A stretch of 64,000 nt of DNA from contig JAKUHH010000201.1 in the NCBI GenBank assembly GCA_022701365.1, positions 248,001-312,000 on the forward strand, in the 5' to 3' direction. The notes under the pieces are model-generated. The model was not told the origin of the DNA, did not search any database, and saw nothing but the letters and a program-made list of their open reading frames with translations. How positions within the stretch are numbered: position 1 is the first letter of the stretch; each line of letters begins with the position of its first letter. The translations under genes were made by a program, and so were the position numbers. This DNA comes from Mycocentrospora acerina. Its lineage: Eukaryota; Ascomycota; Dothideomycetes; Pleosporales. Shown here piece by piece: positions 57,334 to 64,000 of this stretch.

Positions 57334-57675
57334 AGCTTAGTATTTAGAAGCTGAGACTGTAGTTAGTTCTGATTGTTATATTGTTCCTCCATGTAGCCTA
57401 GTTAGTAGCCAGCTGGGAACTTATGACAAAGAATTCTTCGTTGAAGAAAGTGTAAAGGACATTCATTCTTTGCACCAGCATATAGTACCTGCAGATCATA
57501 GCTTCAAGTAGTCTCATTTGAGTCGATTCATTCTTAAACAATTGACAAACATCATTAAAATTTTTGAAGTTTAGTTGAAAAGTTGAGTTCCCTTCTATCT
57601 GGCTTCATCAAATCATGTCAACAATAGCCAGAGGGCAAACGTAGCGTTGAGCTCCGGCCCTATTCAACTTCCTAC
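57334..57675. other. Short convergent spacer
   Basis: 3' flank of the Myb-like remnant and of the MFS gene; nothing recognised. Confidence 0.5.
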
Positions 57676-59552
57676 TCAATGAATGTATCGGAACTCAGGG
57701 TGCCTATAGCCTAGTTGCCTAATCTCATACTCATCCAGTCCTTCCAGGCGGTTATCACGCCTGCCCATATCACGCTGCTTATTTTCCCATTTGCAGTAGA
57801 TGATGCCGCTAATCGCCAGGACAAAGACGCACATTTGACCGGTCAGGTTTATGGTGTGGCCGTTATGGTATTTTGGTGCGTCTGTGGAAATATATGTCCT
57901 GTAACTGCATTAGCGACTGAAGGCGTTGGTAGTTAACGACTAATGAAATGCATACCATGTAGAAATAATGCCTCCGGCAGTGCCCAAGGTAACAACGTAA
58001 GCTGAGGATAGCGCCCGGATAGATGGGTTGCCTGCGTTGTTGGTTGCCCAGGCGAGGAAAGCAGGACCTCCGGGGAAAACACCTAGGGTGATAAGGAAAA
58101 CACCACCGTATCGTAGGTTAGGGTCAGTTCCCCATCTCATGATGGAGAAGCCTGCAATGGCCGGGAGTGCGAAGATTGCGAGATAGATGCCACGACGATT
58201 CGTCTTGTCGGAGACGTAAGCGACTGCGATTGAACAAACACAGGCGACGACATATGGAGGTACTGAGTATAGCTGTGCTTTTGTTGCAGTCCAGCCAAGA
58301 GCTCGAAGCAGGGTAGGCTGATAACACATATCAGCACTCATATCAAACACAATCAGATATATGACTTACCATGAATAGGGAGATACCTTGCACAGAAATA
58401 TTGATCAACAAAAAGCCGAGGGCACAGAAGTTGTTAGTGATGTTGAACATTGTGCGCTTGATGTGGTGTGGCCGAATCTTCTCGCTTTCACTTGCTCCGG
58501 TTTTCGAGATGAGTCTTGTAGCTGCGATTTTCCGTTCCCGCTCGTTCAAGGTCCAAAAGTCTTGCGGGCTAGTAGGCATAACGAACGGTGCAAGAATCCC
58601 TGCAATAACAGTAACAAGCCCTTCAAAGAAGAATATGTTTCGCCAGGTGTGGATTTCCATAGAAGAAACGCCCCATGGAGGAATGCGAGCAAGTCTAACC
58701 GAAAGTTAGTGTGAGTTGTGGACAGTAAATATTGATTAATTACCCTGTAGCTAAAAGACCGCCTAGATTAAGACAAAATGTCAGTAAATGAGTATTCAGT
58801 CCATTCATATAGTGTACTCACCAAAAGCTCCAGCCATCGAAGCGGAAGATATGAAGAATCCCATGCGGAAAAGAAGTTCATTCCGCTTGTAGAAGCAGGA
58901 AACGAAAAAGGTGATTCCCCTATTGAGCAAGTGTCAGAGAAAATTCAGCCTGAGATGGGTGGCAACTTACGGCATAACGCCTCCCTCGAATATACCAAGG
59001 AAAGCTCTTGCGACCAAAAGTCCTGAAAAACTTTGAACAAACGCTGTGCAAAGAGAAACAAACCCAAAGCCAACGACTAGCATCGGCAAATACATTTTCG
59101 GTCCCACTTTTTTCAAAATAGCGTTACTGGGAATCTCGACCAACATGTATGTAATGAAAAAGATGGAGGTGACCCAGTTGAAGCGGACGCCAACCAACTT
59201 GAGTTCAGCTTCCATGCCCTGGATTCGGGCATTGCCGATGTTGGATCTGCACTGGATGTCAATTCATGATTGATCCCATCTAGGCAAGATTACACACCGG
59301 TCTAGAAAGCATAACAGGTAGAGGAATGCTGTCAAAGGCATAATAACCCTATCCATCTTGCGTCGAACAGCTGTCTCTTCTGCTTCGGTCCATGTGAACT
59401 CCTCAGTCGATTTCTCGCTACCATTGCCCTCAGTGTCTGTATATTTCTGTCAGCGCAAATGTTAAAAAACCCAATAGGCATGATATACAAGTATGGTTGC
59501 CTTTCTCCATAGAAGAGAGACTGGGATCCGATTGGATTCCAGTCGACGCCAT
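57676..59552 (-). CDS. MFS transporter, Dal5-type anion:cation symporter family
   Basis: It is a plasma-membrane carrier of the allantoate/vitamin/phthalate-type group, taking up organic anions with protons; the substrate is unknown. Eight exons on the minus strand are 59489-59552, 59298-59436, 58971-59246, 58822-58919, 58744-58762, 58370-58694, 57956-58317 and 57676-57898, giving 501 aa, a usual length. Introns are 49-59 bp and all phases agree. The cytosolic N terminus ends VRRKMDRVIMPLTAFLYLLC, and LDRSNIGNARIQGM is the family signature after the first helix. Loop 2-3 is less canonical. The central loop reads TSPQDFWTLNERERKIAATR, and the tail ends RQLGYRHPEFRYI, typical of the family. Exon 5 is only 19 bases (part of GGLLATG). 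Twelve helices are expected. Confidence 0.92.
58744..58762 (-). other. 19-base micro-exon in the MFS gene
   Basis: It is bounded by a CTAG acceptor and a GTAATT donor, with introns of 59 and 49 bases on either side. Without it the frame would shift, because 19 is not a multiple of three. Confidence 0.8.
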
Positions 59553-61778
59553 TTTGAGGAAAATTGACGGAAAGAGTCAGAGAAGTGGAAGGTAGTTGGA
59601 GATGTGAAAATTCTTTCGTGGATGTAACCTCGCCCCGCATGCGATCTTCCGAAAACCTGGGGTATATAAATCCTGGGGAAGAGCACAGGCTTCCTCTTTT
59701 AAGGATCAGAGTGTGCCTGGCTGCAGTTTACGTCTAATTTCTTGAGAAGCATCTATGAGCTGCATCAATTTTTTCGCCAGAAAAGTCGGCAGTTGTATAG
59801 AGACGTTTAAAGCAAATTGTGCAGGATCGGCAGTTGCTTGATTCGGTCCTCTTCGAACCTCTCCGCATCTTTACCTCATACAGATGCGTGGCCAAGAAAC
59901 GCTCATCATTCATCGGGTCAACAGACTCCACAGAAATACACATGTTGTGACCTGTGAGGTTTTCTGATTGGACAGATGGCAAGGCCTGTACTTGGTGTTT
60001 GACAGGCTGGCACTAAGCGCAACGCTTCCGCTAAGCCAAGCGGGTATATCCCGGCCTATACCTCCGTTCTATGGAATTTACAAAACTCCGCGGACTTTGG
60101 CTTTCACCATAGTACCACCTTTGATTCTTTTTAGTTAAATGATTAATGTCCCAAGAGAGCAAAGGCTGAGCTGTTTTGAATTGTTATCCTCGTTGTCTCC
60201 GAAAAGGAAGGAGAATGCTCCCACAAGAACAAGCTGCATATGTCAATCAACACTGCTCGAAGGAAGGTTGCCCGTGCTCTTTCCCCATTACCCGCGACCC
60301 CACAGTCCAAATCCCACAGCAAAGCCTAGTACAAAGGATCTCGTTCTTTCCAAGCCGAAGGGTCTCCGCTAAATTTAGTGAGGGGGTACAGCATACAATA
60401 AAACAAGCACCTTCGTACAATGAACCCATGAGCTTTCCCCGACTCTTGCGTACCGGCAATCAAGTGCTCATCAATTACCGTCTCACGTTGTCAAAGAGGC
60501 AACCCGTAACGGCTACCTTCGTCATCTCACCTCCTCCGTCACAAGCGCAATCGCATTTTTAGCGTGAACAAACCGGCTACTCGTGCATGATCGGAGTCCT
60601 TGGCTGATGACACTGCAGCTACACGTAGGCTTGGGGGAGGTACAGACCGTTTGCCTCTTCTCCCGAGAGAGAGCATCTTATCTCCTGCAGTGCCCGTAAA
60701 TTGCCATCCGAAGCTGTTTGAGTAATCGCAAATCGATGACACCCCCATCACGGATATAAGAAAATTTGCCAAGAAGTATAACAACAAAAAAACTACCACG
60801 CAATAAGGTACTGGTAGACGCTTAATATTATCTCCTTATTTTAGAATCACAATTTTACATGCTTTCAAGCTCATTGAGCAAATATTCAGGGCGGTTCACG
60901 GTTTTGGAATCCGCAAACCCCTAAATATGTGCTGGACAGTTACTCCTCTGGCTTTTAGCCTGAGGTCTAATTGTTTGCGCTCTTGGAGGTGTGACCCTGT
61001 CGCTTTCTTGTCGATCTTTTGTTTTAATTATACTTTGCCGTTTCCCGCCTCTGTGGAATGCTCTCCGCCTCTGCGGAATGTTTTCCGATCCGTCCTCAAC
61101 GTCGCAACGGCATTGATATCGGTACCCTTCTAGTCAACGGACTAATCTTCGGGCTTTTGATGCTATCTTTGATTATATTTCGACTACCTACTAGTTTTCT
61201 TCAACTTGGAGTGTTTGCTAGATCCTTGGTCTCCCTTCCTCTGGCACCTGGCACCGTCTCTGGAAGAATAGACCTTCAAGTGGTGGAGTTACTTTTCTTT
61301 TACCTTCTGTAGGCTGTGAATTTGTGTTTGGAGACGAGGAATTCCTCAATCCCTCTCTTATCAATCTCAAATTATTTAGGTCCCTCCAGCGATGCAGCCA
61401 TTGCTTCATCCCTACACGCTACTCAACGGAGCCCCGATGCTCTTGATCAAATCTCGGACAACTCCACGGAACGACTTGGAAATGCTCATTGCGACCAATT
61501 TTGGAACTATCTTGCAGATTGTACACGACGTCGAGCATGATGCCCACATATAAATGGAGAGAACCTATATGGTTGTATTTTTCCTGTAAACACGCTATTT
61601 ACTGACCAACTCTCCACAAGGTCATACCTTGCTCGCTCCACTGATCTACTCTTACACTAATAGTCGTTAGATTCCCATATCCCATGGCAACGGTAGAAAA
61701 AGAAACCCGTCCTGCCAAAAAGAGCGCCCAACGCCACCCGAACCCATAAACCCAGCGATTCGTCGTACTGTACTACGC
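59553..61778. other. Intergenic, no gene recognised
   Basis: A minus-strand frame at 59734-59982 (82 aa, with CRSCTIC) and plus-strand frames near 60.2 and 61.1 kb show no known family. The MFS promoter occupies the first part. Confidence 0.45.
59663..59668 (-). promoter_or_regulatory. TATA box of the MFS gene
   Basis: TATATA on the minus strand, 111 bases upstream of the MFS start codon. Confidence 0.55.
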
Positions 61779-63620
61779 TTACGCAGTAGGTACATGCAAT
61801 ACCGTCTGATTTAGATACAAATCACACGCATGCGGATTCTGCAGGCAGTACTTGGGCATGAGCGGACTCGCCTGGACACCGTTTGCAACAAGGTACTCTC
61901 TGAAATTGAGGATCCTCTGCGTCATCTCCGTCGTCCTCTTGTTGCCCTGCGCATCGCGGTTGCCCGACCAGACCAATTCGGCTAGTGCAGCGGCGCGAGG
62001 CCAAATCTTCTGGCTGATCACCACGTCGTCTACCTGCTCAGAGAATAGCGGCGCGATGGCACCCTGTACGAGTGCCTTTTGCGCAGAGGTCAGGTTGAAA
62101 GTGAAATCGTAGTCGTAGATTCGCTGCCATGTCTTGTAAGGGGCGCACCAGGAGCCGCCAGTGCCACCCCAGTTGAAATTTGCGCCGCCGTCAGTCGCAT
62201 TTGGATTGATCATGAGGTTGTAGCGTGGGTCGTTGGAGACCCAGCCACCGTAGCCGCAGTCGAGGTAAAGAAAGTCGGATGATGAGACGATGACGCGGTA
62301 TCCTAGTGCGGTCAGGCTGGAGATGTGTGAGAGGCCGTTGTTCCATGCTTGCAGGATAATGTCGGTGGGTACAACGCCTGTAGCTGCTACGTCAGCAGAG
62401 AGCTTGACATCTTCCCACATGACGAAGGTTTTGTTGGCTTGAGCGCGGAAGTTGGGAATGGCGCGGTCAACCCAATATTGATACAGGTCGCCCATGGAGT
62501 TTCCCTTGGCAAAAAAGTCGCGTGCGAGAGAGCTGAAGTTGTTGCAGTTGAGGAAGAGCTCGTCGCCGCCGATGTGGAACCAGTTGTCAGGGAAAATATC
62601 GGCCATCTCCTTGTAAACCTTCCCAGTGACTTCGTATGTCTTGTTGTTGAGGATATCAAGTTGACCGGGGTTCGGTTGGACAGCAGTGTGTGTTGGCCAG
62701 TTGTCGTTGGACCACCAGCTGTCAACGCATGTCAGCATGTCTTCGTCGATCTGATTCCATCCGGAGCTAGCATGACCGGGCATGTCGATCTCTGGAATGA
62801 TGCGCACGCCACGAGCAGCGGCATAGGCGATGATTTGTTTGAGAGTATCGTGAGAGTAAACCTCGTTAGGAGAGTACGCATCCTCTGTCATTTGGGGATA
62901 TGCGGCAATTTCAAGAGGCCATGACTGAGAATCAACCAGATGCCAGTGTAGCACGTTTAGTTTGGAGAGTGCCATGCCATCAATCTGCTCAAACAGCTTC
63001 TTCTTGGAAACATAGTTACGACCCGTGTCGACCATGATACCGCGAACTGGGTATAGAGGCTTGTCTTCAATGGAAACTGGCTGTTCGATAATCAGCTTGC
63101 CTTTGCCGTTGTTGATGACGATCTGCTGGAGGGTAGTGAGTGCATGGAGAGCACCATATACAGTCTTTGCAGAAATCTCGATGGTGCTGGATCCAGAGGT
63201 AAGATCTAAGCTATACGACTCGTCGACGCCGTGTTGGAGGGCAGCTTTCAGATCAGAGACACTAATCTTAATCTTGGAAATGGTTGCAGTGCAGTTGGTG
63301 CTGTAGCCATCTGCGGCGTTTCTCTTTGTCTTTCTTCTCGACCCTGTGGCTGTAGGAAATGGCTCGAACTCGCGGATTGGTGCCTCGGTGGCGGCGGGAA
63401 TCCAGTTCAATTCAGCAATGGTATGGGTGACACGATCAAAAGCTGCGCTCAGAACTGGGTGGCCTGGAGCTTCGAGCGAAACAGCACCGAAAGAGAAACA
63501 ACCCGAGCTACCCCAGGTGATGTTTGCAGGCTTGGGAAGAGGGTTAGCAGCAACAGCTTCAACGTTTCTGGCGAACAGTAGTGAAGCCGTAGCCACGGAG
63601 GCTAGGAGGAAGTCGCGCAT
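61779..63620 (-). CDS. GH20 beta-N-acetylhexosaminidase, secreted
   Basis: It removes terminal N-acetylglucosamine/galactosamine from chitin oligomers and glycans. Single exon, 613 aa, the usual fungal length. The signal peptide is about 22-24 residues (MRDFLLASVATASLLFARNV). A propeptide-like segment ends at a basic cluster GSRRKTKR (residues 93-100), matching the processed propeptide of Aspergillus hexosaminidases. The GH20b domain follows. The catalytic barrel starts PVRGIMVDTGRNYVSKKKLF. HIGGDELF carries the catalytic pair Asp353-Glu354. Substrate-binding aromatics are seen in VMWEDV, LQAWNNG and ANFNWGGTGGSWC. The final region AALAELVWSGNR is typical. Many NxS/T sites are present. It probably acts with chitinases in wall turnover or chitin use. 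Confidence 0.95.
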   Translation of the reverse strand: MRDFLLASVATASLLFARNVEAVAANPLPKPANITWGSSGCFSFGAVSLEAPGHPVLSAAFDRVTHTIAELNWIPAATEAPIREFEPFPTATGSRRKTKRNAADGYSTNCTATISKIKISVSDLKAALQHGVDESYSLDLTSGSSTIEISAKTVYGALHALTTLQQIVINNGKGKLIIEQPVSIEDKPLYPVRGIMVDTGRNYVSKKKLFEQIDGMALSKLNVLHWHLVDSQSWPLEIAAYPQMTEDAYSPNEVYSHDTLKQIIAYAAARGVRIIPEIDMPGHASSGWNQIDEDMLTCVDSWWSNDNWPTHTAVQPNPGQLDILNNKTYEVTGKVYKEMADIFPDNWFHIGGDELFLNCNNFSSLARDFFAKGNSMGDLYQYWVDRAIPNFRAQANKTFVMWEDVKLSADVAATGVVPTDIILQAWNNGLSHISSLTALGYRVIVSSSDFLYLDCGYGGWVSNDPRYNLMINPNATDGGANFNWGGTGGSWCAPYKTWQRIYDYDFTFNLTSAQKALVQGAIAPLFSEQVDDVVISQKIWPRAAALAELVWSGNRDAQGNKRTTEMTQRILNFREYLVANGVQASPLMPKYCLQNPHACDLYLNQTVLHVPTA

Positions 63621-64000
63621 CGTGGCCGACCGTACTCGTTGTGCAGGAGAGTGTTGAAGTTGTAGTTATTGGTGTTGTTGTACAGAAGTGTCGAAGTGGA
63701 GTCAACCCCGAGAGCACTTATAAAGAACCCGACGCTGGAGTGAAAGAAAAACGAAACAAGTGTACAGGTGCAACAAACGACGATGGTCAAGGGAAACAAA
63801 GTTATATTTAAGTATGGGGCTTGCGCCATGGTCAGCTCCCACTGCCTAGCTGGGCAATTGAGTGACAGGGGAATCTTCACAAGCAGTCCCTAGCGACGAG
63901 CCGGGGCCATTGACTAGCACTCTGGCAAGATAGGCCAGCAGTAGCTCAGCCTTGTAGCCTCCGCTGCAACCATGCGTAGCGTAGTGTTGTGTGCGAACAC
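63621..64000. other. Promoter and upstream flank of the GH20 gene
   Basis: It contains the minus-strand TATA motif at 63717-63722 and no other recognised gene up to the window edge. Confidence 0.5.
63717..63722 (-). promoter_or_regulatory. Probable TATA box of the GH20 gene
   Basis: TATAAG on the minus strand, 97 bases upstream of the start codon. Confidence 0.5.

Noticed and set aside
53705..59552. Secondary-metabolite cluster (P450, Myb-like, MFS)
   Set aside because: There is no polyketide, peptide or terpene synthase gene, the Myb-like gene is broken, and the MFS belongs to a nutrient-uptake family.
59734..59982. 82-codon minus-strand open frame with CxxC motifs
   Set aside because: Too short and without a complete zinc-binding pattern or supporting neighbours.

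Overview
The window is nuclear DNA of a filamentous ascomycete, most likely a dothideomycete of the Pleosporales type. Genes are interrupted by short introns of about 47-115 bp with GT...AG ends and CTGAC or CTAAC branch sites. Typical Pezizomycotina families are present: Cwh43, a Nab3-type RNA-binding protein, DUF6594, 2EXR, a caspase-like C14 protein and a Dal5-type MFS carrier. Exon joins were worked out by hand from splice consensus, reading phase and family similarity; no database search was run.

Region 1 (1-9.2 kb) is sparse. It holds a three-finger C2H2 protein, a long secreted protein of unknown function with a YHGT motif, and a small secreted protein built from a duplicated cysteine module.

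Region 2 (9.2-26.9 kb) is a dense housekeeping block. Three of its gene pairs diverge from short shared promoters: mL49/eIF3e, Nab3/mitochondrial GGQ factor and Utp6/Cwh43. A LETM1-like mitochondrial protein lies between the first two pairs, and a small zinc-ribbon protein closes the block. The products serve mitochondrial translation and membrane function, cytosolic initiation, nuclear RNA termination, pre-rRNA processing and GPI-lipid remodelling. Spacers are full of simple-sequence tracts, and the first eIF3e intron is almost entirely a ~19 bp tandem array.

Region 3 (26.9-36.5 kb) is a gene desert with a decayed PDR/CDR-type ABC transporter at about 28.7-32.6 kb. One conserved Gln/Pro-rich protein gene (37.0-38.4 kb) follows.

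Region 4 (40.4-64.0 kb) is accessory. It carries a mucin-like secreted Ser/Thr protein, a caspase-like protein divergent from a DUF6594 membrane protein, an F-box-like pseudogene, a GH27 alpha-galactosidase, a 2EXR protein, a cytochrome P450, a Myb-like pseudogene, a Dal5-type MFS transporter and a GH20 beta-N-acetylhexosaminidase. Several of these genes have recognisable TATA boxes, whereas the shared housekeeping promoters do not.

The most interesting signals are the caspase-like/DUF6594 pair (a possible protease plus membrane-effector module), the duplicated-cysteine secreted protein, the YHGT secreted protein, the repeat-built eIF3e intron and the three pseudogenes at different stages of decay. 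No rRNA, tRNA, CRISPR array or intact transposon was recognised.
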